NCBI GenBank assembly: GCA_963765625.1
Contig: CAVXXD010000010.1
Span: forward strand, 62,001-126,000
Direction: 5' to 3'
DNA length: 64,000 bases
Origin: CAVXXD01 sp963765625
GTDB taxonomy: Bacteria > Actinomycetota > Geothermincolia > Geothermincolales > Geothermincolaceae
The notes below the pieces were generated by a model. It saw only the letters and a list, made by a program, of their open reading frames with translations, was not told the DNA's origin and made no database searches. Positions 45,376 to 54,905 of the stretch are shown piece after piece. The position numbers and the translations under genes were made by a program. The stretch's first letter is position 1; every line of letters begins with the position of its first letter.

Positions 45376-46368
45376 TTAGAGGTTGTCGCGGAGGAAGCGG
45401 GCGGCCGCCTCCGGCAGGACCGTCGTGATGATCACCCCGCTGGCCAGCTCGAAGCCACCCCAGGTGGCCAGTCGCGGCAGGATCTCGGCGTGCCAGTGGT
45501 AGTAACCGGTACCGCGGGCGCAGGGGGAAGTGTGGAGGTAAAGGTTGTAGGGCGGGTCGTTCAATCCGCGGAACATGGCCCCCAGCACGTTGTAGAAGGC
45601 CTCCCCCAGGTAGCCCAGTTCTTCGTCGTCGATATCCTCGAAGTAGGGGGAATGGCGGCGCGGCACCACCCAGGTCTCGAAGGGGAAGCGCGGCGCGTAG
45701 GCGGCGAATGCGGCGAAACGGGAGTTGCTGTAGACCATGCGTTCGCGCTTCATCTCCGAGGCGATCAGGTCGCAGAAGATGCAGGAGCCCTGCCGGCGCC
45801 GCCAGTCGCGGGCCTTCTTCAGCTCCTTTTCGATGGAAGAAGGGACGAAGGGGATGGCGAAGACCTGGGTGTGGGAATGGGCCAGGGAGGCGCCCGAACC
45901 GCCGCCGTAGTTGAGGATTATCTGGACGTACTCTATGCCCTGCCCGGCATGGTGGGCCAGGTAGCGGTCGCGGTAGGCGTCCATCACGCGCAGCACCGCT
46001 TCCGGCTCCATTTCAGCCAGGCCGGCGTAGTGATCGGGGCCGTGGATGATCACTTCGTGGAAGCCGCGTACCGGCCCGCGCTCGTATATGCCGTGGGAGA
46101 CGGGGGCGTGGGCCTCCATGGTGAAGGCCGGGAACTTGTTGGGGACCACCCGCAGCAGCCAGCCTTCCCGGTTGGGCACGCGCTCGGGGTGGGCTCGCAC
46201 CATGGTCTCCATGGGGGTCTCGGCCTCGTTGCCGGGGCAGAAAGGGCAGTCCGACGGGGTGGACCGGTCCGCGCCCGCCGCACGAGTGAAGTCCTCCGGG
46301 CGGCGGGCCCGCTCGGTGGCGATGATCACTTTGTCCCCGGTGACGGGGTTCACGCGCAGCTCGGACAT
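45376..46368 (-). CDS. galT: Galactose-1-phosphate uridylyltransferase-like protein
   Basis: This 330-aa HIT-superfamily transferase starts MSELRVNPVTGDKVIIATER. The zinc Cys pair is in DCPFCPGNE, and another Cys segment is CIFCDLIASE. The active-site motif HSHTQVFAIP has the HxH-T-Q pattern that carries the nucleotidylated His. The C-terminus has YHWHAEILPRL. It should exchange UMP (or AMP) between nucleotide sugars and sugar-1-phosphates. Length fits GalT. A palindromic element lies directly upstream of the start (46380-46485), so the promoter must be inside or beyond it. Confidence 0.87.
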   Translation of the reverse strand: MSELRVNPVTGDKVIIATERARRPEDFTRAAGADRSTPSDCPFCPGNEAETPMETMVRAHPERVPNREGWLLRVVPNKFPAFTMEAHAPVSHGIYERGPVRGFHEVIIHGPDHYAGLAEMEPEAVLRVMDAYRDRYLAHHAGQGIEYVQIILNYGGGSGASLAHSHTQVFAIPFVPSSIEKELKKARDWRRRQGSCIFCDLIASEMKRERMVYSNSRFAAFAAYAPRFPFETWVVPRRHSPYFEDIDDEELGYLGEAFYNVLGAMFRGLNDPPYNLYLHTSPCARGTGYYHWHAEILPRLATWGGFELASGVIITTVLPEAAARFLRDNL

Positions 46369-46379
46369 CTGCTCCTCCT

Positions 46380-46485
46380 GGGGTCAGGTCTATCGTTTAT
46401 TATTTTCAACCATATTTTACCAACCGGCCAGGCTTTATCGATTACCATTTTCTGGTAGAAAGTAATAAACGATAGACCTGACCCC
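46380..46485. repeat. MITE/REP-like palindromic element, class GGGGTCAGGTCTATCG
   Basis: This 106-bp relative of the element at 28234-28338 has the arms ggggtcaggtctatcgttta and the inverse, with one mismatch in the right arm. The middle has diverged more. It lies 11 bases upstream of galT's start and 3 bases before the stop of the acyltransferase. Confidence 0.85.
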
Positions 46486-46487
46486 AT

Positions 46488-47162
46488 CTACGCCGGCCTT
46501 GGTCGATAATGCAACACTTTGGCGGGAATGCCGCCCACCACCGCGTAGGGTGGGACGTCGCGGTTGACCAGGCTCATGGCCCCGATCACCGAGCCGTAAC
46601 CCACAGTGACCCCGCGGATGATGGTGACCTTGGTGCCCACCCAGGTGTTGCCCTCCAGCCGCACCGGGTCCTTGGCGATACCCTGGGAGCGCACCGGTAT
46701 CTCCGGGTCCCAGTAGTTGTGGTCGAAGTCCACGATGTAGACGGAGTCGGCGAAGAGGCATTCCTCACCGATGTGGATGCCCACGAAGCAGTTGACGGTG
46801 TTATCGGTGCCGAATACCGTTTTGGCCCCCACGTAGAGCTCTCCCTCGTGGCAGCGCAGGGCATTGTTGTGGCCGATCCACACGAAGCGTCCCAGGTGCA
46901 TGCGGGCCCCCTTGCCCACCACGACCTGGTACTTGCGTGGAAGGAAGACGAAGCCGTCCGTCTCCACCCGCCGGTGGCGGATCTTGAACTTGACGAAACG
47001 GTAGAGGTGCTTCCAGTAGAAGAGGGTGTACATGCGCTTGGCGACGGCGAAGTCGACGGCCGCCTTGAGCTTCGCTTTGCCGGTAGCCCCGGCATCGTAA
47101 CGGTCCCGCAGCTGGCTGCCCCGCTCTATTTCTTTAAAGATTCGCGCCCGGTTCGCGGCCAT
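46488..47162 (-). CDS. Left-handed beta-helix acyltransferase
   Basis: This 224-aa transferase has hexapeptide repeats across its C-terminal two-thirds (VVGKGARMHLGRFVWIGHNN, GIHIGEECLFADSVYIVDFD, GVTVGYGSVIGAMSLVNRDV). It ends in the typical VVGGIPAKVLHYR. The fold and the His in VDFDHNYWDP indicate an O-acetyltransferase of the maltose/galactoside or WcaF type. The ATG at 47162 lies 15 bases past the methyltransferase stop, so the two are an operon, perhaps for surface glycan decoration. Confidence 0.88.
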   Translation of the reverse strand: MAANRARIFKEIERGSQLRDRYDAGATGKAKLKAAVDFAVAKRMYTLFYWKHLYRFVKFKIRHRRVETDGFVFLPRKYQVVVGKGARMHLGRFVWIGHNNALRCHEGELYVGAKTVFGTDNTVNCFVGIHIGEECLFADSVYIVDFDHNYWDPEIPVRSQGIAKDPVRLEGNTWVGTKVTIIRGVTVGYGSVIGAMSLVNRDVPPYAVVGGIPAKVLHYRPRPA

Positions 47163-47176
47163 TCCTTCTACACCGC

Positions 47177-48085
47177 CTACTTCTCCAGGTAGAGAACCAG
47201 GTTGTAGAACCAGTCGTGGGGCAGAAAGCGGTAGAGTAGGTTGTCCAGCTTGAGCGCCCGCTTGTAGTTGTTGTAGGCGCCCCAGCACCAGCGCTCGGTG
47301 ATGTTACTCTCGTCGACGCTGCTCTCGATGGTGCGTATGGCCCACCCCAGGATGCTCGCCGCCAGCTCCTCCGTCTCGTAGCGGGCCGTCCGGAAACCGG
47401 CGGCGCGCGCCATCTCGCAGAGCTCGGCCGGGCGGAAGACGTGGATGTCCACGATGTGCTCAAGCTCCTGCAGCTCATGGTCGTCGTCGCCCGAAACGAT
47501 GGCGGGGTACTTGCGCAGCACCACTTTCTTCTTTCCCAGCCTCCCCCCCAGGCGGGCGTAAGCCTTGATGCCCAGGTTGGCGGCGCGCTTGACCACCCGG
47601 GCGATCTGGTGGCCGCGCTGGGTAGGCTCACCGGCGATGACGCAGATGCCGCCCGGCTCAGTCACCCGGTAGAGCTCCTTGAAAGAAGCCTCCAGGTCCG
47701 GCAGGTGGTGGAGGACGGCATGACCGATAACCATCTCGAACTCGTCGTCGCCGTAGGGCAACACCTCGGCGTCGGCGCAATCCAGGTGGACCTCGATGCC
47801 CAGGTCGTCGGCGTTCTTCTGGCAGGTGTCCAGCATGCCCTGGCTGATGTCGCATCCCCAGGCACGGTCCAGCTTGCCGGCCAGGCCCAGGTTGAGCATG
47901 GCGTAGCCGGTGCCGCAGCCGACCTCCATCAGCTTGCGCCCGACCGGGAAAGGCCCGCCCAGACCCAGCTCGAACTTGTTCAGAACAAAGCCGGCCATGT
48001 CCTGGTCGAAGCGGATAGCCCACTTGTGGTCGTAGCTGTCACTGGCCCCGTCGTGGAACTTGATGTTGGCTTCTTTGATATCCAT
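47177..48085 (-). CDS. Class I SAM-dependent methyltransferase
   Basis: This 302-aa methyltransferase has motif I LMEVGCGTGYAMLNLGL at about residues 53-70, the acidic residue at the end of strand 2 (GCDISQGML), and LPYGDDEFEMVIGHAVLHHL. The C-terminal part (LCEMARAAGFRTARYETEEL, then ITERWCWGAYNNYKRALKLD) is not diagnostic. The start at ATG 48085 is preferred over 48199 because upstream residues are not part of the fold. It is divergent from the FAD protein gene at 48177. The substrate is unknown. Confidence 0.9.
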   Translation of the reverse strand: MDIKEANIKFHDGASDSYDHKWAIRFDQDMAGFVLNKFELGLGGPFPVGRKLMEVGCGTGYAMLNLGLAGKLDRAWGCDISQGMLDTCQKNADDLGIEVHLDCADAEVLPYGDDEFEMVIGHAVLHHLPDLEASFKELYRVTEPGGICVIAGEPTQRGHQIARVVKRAANLGIKAYARLGGRLGKKKVVLRKYPAIVSGDDDHELQELEHIVDIHVFRPAELCEMARAAGFRTARYETEELAASILGWAIRTIESSVDESNITERWCWGAYNNYKRALKLDNLLYRFLPHDWFYNLVLYLEK

Positions 48086-48176
48086 AGGTGAGATTATAGC
48101 ATCCATGCATTTCGTGTTAAAATTGGAAGGCGTACGAGTTAAGTACAGGGAGGGGAGCCCTGAAGGGAGGATAAGT

Positions 48177-49268
48177 ATGAAGAAGGAGACGGTAAACATC
48201 TACGGGGCCGGTATGAGCGGCCTCATCGCCGCCATCAACCTGGCGCGCGAGGACTACGAAGTGGTGGTGCACGACCGGGAGAAGGGTTACGGCGGGGACC
48301 CGCAGTACAACCCCTCCACCCACACCACGCCCATGGACGTCAAAGCCTGCTCGGATTACATCGGCATCGACATATCGCCGGCCTTTCACGAGCTCCAGCG
48401 CTGCCCGTTCTATTTCCACGACACTAAAATCGAGACACCGCAGACCCTCTTCTACGACGCCATGTACACGGTGGAAAGAGGCCCCCGCGAGACCAGCCTG
48501 GACACCCTTCTTTACAAAGAAGCCGAGGAGCTGGGCGTGCAGTTCTCCTGGGAAGACGGCCTGAAGAAGGACATGATCGCCGGCCTGCCCAAGAACACCA
48601 TCATCGCCGGTGGGCTCACCCCCTCCATCTACGAGACGCTGGACATCCCCTACCTCCGCTGGTACGGGTGGATCAGCCGCGGCGAGATCGGCTTCTCCGG
48701 CCTCTCCTGGATCTGGCTGGACGAGGGCATCACCGAGTACGGCTACCTCTCCAGCGTCAACAACTACTACTTCAACCTGCTCTTCTCCAACAAGCACGTC
48801 AGCAAGGAAACCTTAAAGAAATATCAGAGCTTCATGCGGCGCAACGAGGGCGTCGAGCATCCCAGTGACAGTTGGATCTACTCCGGAGGAGCGGTGCCCA
48901 TCGCCAGCCCCGATAACCCACGCCTCTTCTCGGGGGACAACATCCTCTGCGGCACCCTGAGCGGCATGATGGACCCGATTATGTGGTTCGGCATCCTCGG
49001 CGCCACCGTCAGCGGCAAGGTGGCGGCTCTGGCCATCACCGACCGCGACCGCGCCATCCGAGACTTCCAGCGATTCAACCGCATGTACAAGACGTCCTTC
49101 TACTTCAAGAACTACGTCTTCTACAAGGTCAGGCCCCACGTCGCCTTTCTGGAGAAAGGGGTCAACCTCATCGGCACCAAAAATCTCGAGGCCGTATTCA
49201 AGCTGCAGTCAGGCATGAGGATGCCGGGTTCCGCGCCCGGCTACGCCAAGATCCTGGGCTGCTACTGA
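48177..49268 (+). CDS. FAD/NAD(P)-dependent oxidoreductase
   Basis: This 363-aa protein has the dinucleotide fold GAGMSGLIAAINLAREDYEV at residues 9-28, followed by the acidic residue of strand 2. The rest (NTIIAGGLTPSIYETLDIPY, DNILCGTLSGMMDPIMWFGI, LGATVSGKVAALAITDRDRA) resembles geranylgeranyl-reductase-like and squalene-epoxidase-like flavoproteins. The ATG at 48177 follows gaaggagggaggata. A strong terminator lies 34 bases after the stop. The substrate cannot be told. Confidence 0.85.
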   Translation: MKKETVNIYGAGMSGLIAAINLAREDYEVVVHDREKGYGGDPQYNPSTHTTPMDVKACSDYIGIDISPAFHELQRCPFYFHDTKIETPQTLFYDAMYTVERGPRETSLDTLLYKEAEELGVQFSWEDGLKKDMIAGLPKNTIIAGGLTPSIYETLDIPYLRWYGWISRGEIGFSGLSWIWLDEGITEYGYLSSVNNYYFNLLFSNKHVSKETLKKYQSFMRRNEGVEHPSDSWIYSGGAVPIASPDNPRLFSGDNILCGTLSGMMDPIMWFGILGATVSGKVAALAITDRDRAIRDFQRFNRMYKTSFYFKNYVFYKVRPHVAFLEKGVNLIGTKNLEAVFKLQSGMRMPGSAPGYAKILGCY

Positions 49269-49301
49269 GACAGCCGGACCTGAAACGAATCAGACCAACC
49301 C

Positions 49302-49327
49302 GGGCGGGCCTCCAGGCCCGCCCTTTT
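49302..49327 (+). terminator. Rho-independent terminator
   Basis: A perfect GC-rich stem gggcgggcc / ggcccgccc with a four-base loop tcca is followed by tttt. It lies 34 bases past the stop of the FAD protein and is the best terminator in the window. Confidence 0.85.
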
Positions 49328-49353
49328 CATTGACGTAAACCAGGGGAGGGTGC

Positions 49354-49542
49354 ATGTTCGAGAACCGGAAACCGCTCGAGCTGATCAGGACACCACTGGT
49401 CCTCTTCGTCCTGACAGTCATGGCCCTGACCGGGGCCTCGGCCCTGATGGTGCCGGCCACCTTCCCGGACGTCAGCATACACCGGGCATCTTTCGCCAAC
49501 ACCTTCTCGGGGCTTCTAACCGCCCTGCTCTGCGCGAGGTGA
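49354..49542 (+). CDS. Small membrane protein, 62 aa
   Basis: The ATG at 49354 follows accaggggagggtgc, a good ribosome-binding site. The protein has one membrane helix (TPLVLFVLTVMALTGASALM) and a short polar tail ending TFSGLLTALLCAR. It is read in a different frame from the GNAT gene that begins 4 bases after its stop. No family is recognised; the close spacing suggests co-expression with that gene. Confidence 0.55.
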   Translation: MFENRKPLELIRTPLVLFVLTVMALTGASALMVPATFPDVSIHRASFANTFSGLLTALLCAR

Positions 49543-49545
49543 GAG

Positions 49546-50189
49546 ATGGAAGCGATCATCAGGAAGGGCCGGGAAGGAGGACGTGCCGGCGCTGGCGGTC
49601 ATCTGCTACATGGCCGGCAGGAGCCACAGCCACCGCTCCATCTACGACCTCCTCTATCCCGGCCCCTGGGGTGACACCCCCGAGCGGCTGGCCCAGCTCG
49701 AGAGGACCCTGGACACCGCGCACGTGTCCTGGCTCCATCACGCCAGGTTCATCGTGGCGGAGACGGAACGGCCGGGTGGCGGCGGGCCTGAGCGGTTTCT
49801 CCAAAGAAGAGGCGGGCAACGCCGATTTCGGGCTGGCCTTTGCCGAGATGGGCTGGACGGGTGAGGACTTCGGGGCCATGGCCGAACGCATGGCGCCCTA
49901 TTTCAAGGTGGACCCGCCCAAGCCGGACGGGGTGTGGGTTGTGGAGAACGTGGCTGCCTTCCCTGACTTCCGCCGGCTCGGCCTGGTCGACCGCCTGCTG
50001 GAAGAAGTCCTGTCCGAAGGCAGGGCGCGCGGTTTCAATCTCGCCCAGATCAATATCCTCACCGGCAACACCGCCGCCCGGCGCGCCTACGAGAAAGTGG
50101 GGTTCCGGGTGGACATGGAGCTGGCCGACGCTTCTTTTGAAGAATTCTTCGGCAGCCCGGGGATGACCCGCATGCTCTTGGAGATGTAG
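49546..50189 (+). CDS. GNAT N-acetyltransferase (frameshifted)
   Basis: This protein of about 213 aa starts MEAIIRKG and continues DVPALAVICYMAGRSHSHRS. Two one-base insertions (near 49570 and 49783) change the frame. The C-terminal acetyl-CoA motifs are NVAAFPDFRRLGLVDRLLEE and ITGNTAARRAYEKVGFRVDM, and the protein ends TRMLLEM. It probably acetylates a small molecule or protein amine. It forms a transcription unit with the 62-aa membrane protein upstream. Confidence 0.85.
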
Positions 50190-50303
50190 CCATAGTATAA
50201 TCAGCAGGGGAAGCTTTATTTTCAGTGCCGGGAGTAAGGGTCACGGGGAGAACGGGTTTTGAAGGCTGAGGACCACGGGTAACCGAAGACGCGCAAGACG
50301 TCC

Positions 50304-51822
50304 ATGTTCGGGGACGAGAAGAGGCTGCGCCTGCTCACCGACAGCTTGAAAGAAGGCGTCCTGGTGGTCAACCGGGACGGGGACATCGTCTTCTGGAGCA
50401 AGGGCGCCGAAGCCCTGCTGGGCTTCGCGGAAGAAGAAGTGCTCGGCCGGAACCCCGTGTCCATGATGGCCGCCGGACCCCTACAAGAACACCTACGCCG
50501 GGCTCCTGTCGGAATACATGCAGACCGGGGTTTCCACCGTAAACCAGGAGGTCCACGAGTTCCTGGGCACCTCTAAGGACGGCAGGGACGTACCCCTGGA
50601 GTTGACCACCTCGCTCATGGAGTTCGAATCCGATGATTACGTCATCGTGGTGCTGCGGGACATCTCGGCCAGGAGGGATTCCGAGCGGGCCCTGCAGGAG
50701 TCGGAGGCGAGAACCCGGTTGATCGAGAGCAACATCACCGACGTCATCTTCATCACCGACCTGGAGTTCAAGCTGCTCTACGTCAGCCCCACTATCTTTT
50801 TCCAGACCGGCTTCACCAGTGAGGAGGTAGTGGGAAAGTCCCTGGCCGAGATGATCACGCCCGAGTCATTCGCGGCGACTATGGAGAGGCGGGCGGAGGA
50901 ACTGCTGAAAGCCGCCGAGACTCACGTCACCCCGCCTATACCGGTGGAGCTGAACGTCGACCAGGTCCGCAAGGACGGCAGCACCTTCCCCTCGGAAGTC
51001 CGGGCGGGATTCCTTCGACGGCCGGACGGCACCCCATACGGAGCCCTGGGAATCACCCGTGACATCACCGAGCGGGTGAGGCTGGAGGAGGTGGAGAGGG
51101 CCAACGCCGCCATCACCGCCTCGGCCGAGGTCTCGGAGAAATATGCCGCCGAGTTGAAGGACATCATCACCGTCGCCGCCCACGAGCTGCGCATGCCCGC
51201 CACCGTTTTCAAGGGCTATTCCCGGATACTGCTGGACTACCGGGACAAGCTCGAAGACGGCATCGTCGAGAAGGCCCTGAAGGAGATAAACGCCGCCTCC
51301 ACCCGTCTCAACGACCTGGTCGGCAACCTGCTGGATACTTCCCTCATCGATCAGAGCAAAGTAAGCCTGGATCTCAAGCCCATCCTGCCGTCAGCCCTTG
51401 TCTCCCTGTCCCTGGACGGGGTGGGGCCGTGGGTCTACAACGGCCGGCTTTCCATCAGGGCCCCGGAGGAGGAGGACCACATTGTGGTGGACAACGAGAA
51501 AATGGCGAGGGTGATCCTGATCCTCATCGACAACGCCCTCAAGTACTCTCCGGCCGAGGCCGAGGTGGACATCTGGTTCGATCAGGATGACAGGGAGACG
51601 GTCTTCTCCGTCCGGGACCGTGGGCCGGGCATCCCGGAGAAAGACCGGGAAAAGGTGTTCGATCGCTTCTACCAGGTGGAGGAGGTCAAACACCACTCCC
51701 TGCCCGGCCTGGGGCTGGGCCTCTACATCGCCAGGTCCACTGTCGAACTCCACGAAGGGTGGATAAATGTAGAGCAGGCCGAAGGTGGAGGATCGCTCTT
51801 CCGCTTCGGCCTGCCGCGCTGA
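50304..51822 (+). CDS. PAS-domain sensor histidine kinase (one frameshift)
   Basis: This is a soluble kinase of about 505 aa. There are two PAS domains (LLTDSLKEGVLVVNRDGDIV and LIESNITDVIFITDLEFKLL), each with a PAC segment. The H-box is AAHELRMPATVFKGYSRI, in which HELRMP replaces the common HELRTPL. The ATPase has the N-box LILIDNALKYSP, the G1 box DRGPGIPEKD and the G2 box GLGLGLYIARS. No response regulator is adjacent, so it is an orphan kinase. One extra base near 50480 breaks the frame. The PAS domains may bind a redox or small-molecule ligand. Confidence 0.9.
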
Positions 51823-51827
51823 TGGGA

Positions 51828-52205
51828 TCAGCCGTGTATCAATCGTGGCAGGCACCGCGTGCATACCCACTTGCTCTCACCCTGGTGCCTGACCGGGATC
51901 AGGGGTGCGGCCCGTTCGTCGGTACCACAGAGGTAACAACTCTGGGCGATGAAGCGCGCGCCCCCTTCCTTGGCATGCTTCTCCGCGGCGGCTTCGTCAA
52001 AATCAGGCGCTTCCCTGGTCTCGATGGAGAGTGCCCCTTCCGGGCAGACCCCCAGGCAGAACCCGGCACCGTCGCAGAGTGACTCCTGCACCACTTTCGC
52101 TTTGCCGTCGATGATCCGGATAGCGCCCTCGGCGCAGGGAAGGACACACTCGCCACACCCGGTGCAGAGGTCCTCGTCTATTCTTACAATCTGCCTGTTT
52201 GCCAT
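51828..52205 (-). CDS. Ferredoxin-type protein linked to hydroxylamine reductase
   Basis: This 125-aa protein has one complete 4Fe-4S motif (CTGCGECVLPC). A second motif reads CDGAGFCLGVCPEGAL, where the second Cys is Ala, so it may bind a 3Fe-4S or no cluster. The C-terminal tail has CYLCG and CTRCLPR, a possible zinc ribbon. It lies 24 bases downstream of the hcp gene on the same strand, and such ferredoxins are known companions of Hcp. It probably donates electrons to it. Confidence 0.87.
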   Translation of the reverse strand: MANRQIVRIDEDLCTGCGECVLPCAEGAIRIIDGKAKVVQESLCDGAGFCLGVCPEGALSIETREAPDFDEAAAEKHAKEGGARFIAQSCYLCGTDERAAPLIPVRHQGESKWVCTRCLPRLIHG

Positions 52206-52229
52206 GTTCCTTTCAGCACCTTCCTGAGT

Positions 52230-53892
52230 CTAACTGCCGGCCATCATGGCCGCGACGTCTTCCGCCACTTCGCCGATGGGCTTGATGTCGAACTTCTCCA
52301 CCAATACCTTGGCCACCGCCGGTGACAGGAAAGCCGGCAGGGTGGGCCCAAGGCGGATGCCCTGGACGTTGAGGGAGAGCAGGGCCAGCAGTACCGCCAC
52401 CGCCTTCTGCTCGTACCATGCGATGTCGAAGGAGATGGGCAGCTGGTTGATGTCCTCCAGCTCGAAGACTTCCTTGAGCTTGAGGGCGATTACCGCCAGG
52501 GAGTAGGAGTCGTTGCACTGGCCGGCGTCGAGCACGCGGGGGATGCCGCCGATATCACCCAGGTCCAGTTTGTTGTAGCGGTACTTGGCGCACCCGGCCG
52601 TGAGGATCACCGCGTCGGCGGGCAGGTTCTCGGCCACTTCGGTGAAGTAACTCCGGGCTTTCTGGCGGCCGTCGCACCCAGCCATGACCACGAAACGCTT
52701 GATGGCGCCGGACTTGACCGCGTCCACCACCTTGTCGGCCAGGGCCAGCACCTGGTTGCGGGCAAAGCCGCCGGTGATGCTGCCGGTCTCCAGTTCGGTT
52801 GGCGGCGCGCACTTCTTCGCCCTCTCGATGATGGGACTGAAGTCTTTGGCACCGCCTTCGGGGCGGTCGGCAATGTGCACGGCCCCGGGGTAACCCACGA
52901 TGCCGGTGGTGAAGAGACGGTCCAGGTAGGTGTTCTTTTCTTTTAAGGGGACCAGGCAGTTGGTGGTGAGGAGGATGGGGCCGTTGAAAGCCTCGAAGTC
53001 CTCGAGCTGGTGCCACCAGGAACTGCCGTAGTTGCCGGCCAGGTGACCGTACTTCTTGAAGGCGGGGTAGTAGTTGGCCGGAAGCATCTCCGAGTGGGTG
53101 TAGACGTCCACGCCGGTGCCCTCGGTCTGCTTCAGAAGCTCCTCCAGGTCCTTGAGATCGTGTCCGCTGATGAGGATGCCGGGGTTGGAGCGCACGCCGA
53201 TGTTGACCTCGGTCAGCTCGGGATGGCCGTAAGTAGTGGTGTTGGCCTCGTCCAGCAGGGCCATGGTGGTGACGGCCGTATCGCCGGCCTTTAGCACCAG
53301 GGCGATCATCTCGTCTACGGAGAGCTCTTTCGTGGTGGAAGCCAGCCCCTTCATGATGAAGTCGGCGATCTCGTCGTCGGTGTAGCCCAGTACGGCGGCA
53401 TGCTCGGCGTAGGCCGCGATACCCTTCAGGCCGAAGATGAGCAGGTACTGCAGGGAGCGGACGTCTTCGTTCTCGGTGGACAGGATGCCCACCGCCTGAG
53501 CCTTTTCAGCGAAGGTGGAAGCGTCGCCGCTCCAGCTGGCGGCGTCGTGGAGAGACCCGTCGAAGTCGCGGCCATTCTTCTCCTTATAGGCGGCAAGGAA
53601 CTCTACCTTGAGTTGGTCGCGCCGCTGGAGGCCTTCCTCGATGGAGATGATAAAGCGTTCGTCGTCCCAGTCGGCATTGGTGATGGTCATGAACAGCCTC
53701 TGGATAATGAAGAGGTCGTTGGCCCGGTCCGGGGCGCCCAGTTCCTTGAGCATCTCGCGCGTAGATGGATATCCCCTTGAGGGTGTAGACAAGCAGGTCC
53801 TGGAGGTTGGCGGTCTCCTCCAGCTTGCCGCAGACGCCTCTAGTGGTGCATCCGGTGTTCCTGGCCGTTTCCTGGCATTGATAACAGAACAT
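52230..53892 (-). CDS. hcp: Hydroxylamine reductase (hybrid cluster protein; one frameshift)
   Basis: This is Hcp of about 553 aa. The N-terminal cluster motif MFCYQCQETARNTGC places Cys at 3, 6, 15 and 21. The hybrid-cluster region includes ISGHDLKDLEELL, the segment GCAKYRYNK and DAGQCNDSYSLAVIAL. It reduces hydroxylamine to ammonia, or NO, in the cytoplasm, and is a sign of anaerobic nitrogen-oxide handling. One extra base near 53765 breaks the frame. The ferredoxin at 51828 follows. The divergent PadR regulator at 54029 shares the upstream region. Confidence 0.95.
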
Positions 53893-53970
53893 TCTCTTCT
53901 CCTCTCTTCCTAACCTTGTTTCTGTAATATCTCCGTGCTATGAACGATGTTCCCTCTTGACTGGGCCCTA

Positions 53971-54014
53971 AACTATATGTATTCTTACATGTAGATGTTA
54001 TTTTGCATATAGTT
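53971..54014. promoter_or_regulatory. Inverted-repeat operator between hcp and padR
   Basis: A perfect 9-bp inverted repeat aactatatg (53971-53979) / catatagtt (54006-54014), spaced by 26 bases, encloses a TACATGTA palindrome (53986-53993) and an atgt-n6-acat pair. PadR-type regulators commonly bind ATGT...ACAT sites. It lies between the divergent hcp and padR genes, in an AT-rich stretch that must hold both promoters. Confidence 0.6.
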
Positions 54015-54028
54015 CAGGAGATTGTCAA

Positions 54029-54418
54029 GTGAGTAAAACAGGAAAGGAACCAACCCCCACTCCTCTGGACCACGAATGCTTCGTTAGGCAGGGCCCGCAG
54101 AAACGCTTCATCGAGCCACGCCTCCTCTACCTTATCCGGAAGAAGCCCTGCTACGGATACGAGATGATCGAACAGATCGGGGACCTCCCCTTCCCGGGCC
54201 TTCCCCCCGACTCCGCCGCCGTCTATCGCATGCTACGCGACCTGGAGCGGCAGGGGCTGGTGCGGTCGGAATGGCAGCCGGGGGAAGCCGGGCCGTCCAA
54301 ACGTATTTATTACATCACCGAGTCGGGGGAGACGCGGCTGGAAGCATGGCTGGCGGCGCTGAAGGAGCGGGTCCGCGTCCTCAATAGTTTCATAACCCTG
54401 TGCGAGAAAGGTGTTTGA
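54029..54418 (+). CDS. PadR-family transcriptional regulator
   Basis: This 129-aa winged-helix protein contains FIEPRLLYLIRKKPCYGYEM and PDSAAVYRMLRDLERQGLVR followed by GPSKRIYYITESGE, the PadR signature. The GTG start at 54029 follows caggagattgtcaa. The C-terminal helix (ETRLEAWLAALKERVRVLNS) is the dimerisation part. It probably represses the permease-cupin genes that follow (the next starts 2 bases later) and perhaps the divergent hcp. The N-terminal segment DHECFVRQGPQKR contains one Cys that could sense redox or metal. Confidence 0.88.
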   Translation: MSKTGKEPTPTPLDHECFVRQGPQKRFIEPRLLYLIRKKPCYGYEMIEQIGDLPFPGLPPDSAAVYRMLRDLERQGLVRSEWQPGEAGPSKRIYYITESGETRLEAWLAALKERVRVLNSFITLCEKGV

Positions 54419-54419
54419 G

Positions 54420-54905
54420 ATGTCCTGGACCGCTATCGGCATCGACATCTTCGCGCTGCTCTGTCTCGCCGCCTCCCTGGTGAAGAGCCGGGAGAAGACG
54501 GGGTGGGCCTTGAAGATCGCCTTCAATGCCCTCAAGCGCATCGGGCCCAGCGTCATGGCCATCATCGTGTTGATCGGCCTGATCGTGGGCTTCGTCCCCA
54601 CGCGCTGGATCGCCTCGGCCATCGGCGGGGACAAGGGGGTACTGGGGGTGCTGATCGCGGCGCTGCTGGGAGCGGTGCTGTTCATCCCCGGTCTCATCGC
54701 CTTCCCTCTGGCCAAGTCGATCCTGGATATGGGGGCCGGCCTCACCGCCATAGCGGCTTTCATCACCACCCTGACCATGATCGGTTTCGTCTTCCTCCCG
54801 GTGGAGATCAAGGAACTGGGTAAGAAGTTCGCTTTCATACGGAACGGCCTGAGTTTCGCGACGGCCCTGGCTGTCGCCTTCCTTATAGGGTTGATACTGG
54901 AGTAG
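54420..54905 (+). CDS. Permease half A (DUF318/UPF0718-like)
   Basis: This 161-aa membrane protein has four or five helices, containing IGPSVMAIIVLIGLIVGFVP, LLGAVLFIPGLIAFPLAKSI and FITTLTMIGFVFLPVEIKEL. These correspond to one half of the DUF318 permease family, whose usual members are about 300-350 aa in one chain. It starts 2 bases after padR, and its partner half follows directly, so both together would rebuild the permease. The transported substrate is unknown; relatives include arsenical permeases. Confidence 0.82.
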   Translation: MSWTAIGIDIFALLCLAASLVKSREKTGWALKIAFNALKRIGPSVMAIIVLIGLIVGFVPTRWIASAIGGDKGVLGVLIAALLGAVLFIPGLIAFPLAKSILDMGAGLTAIAAFITTLTMIGFVFLPVEIKELGKKFAFIRNGLSFATALAVAFLIGLILE

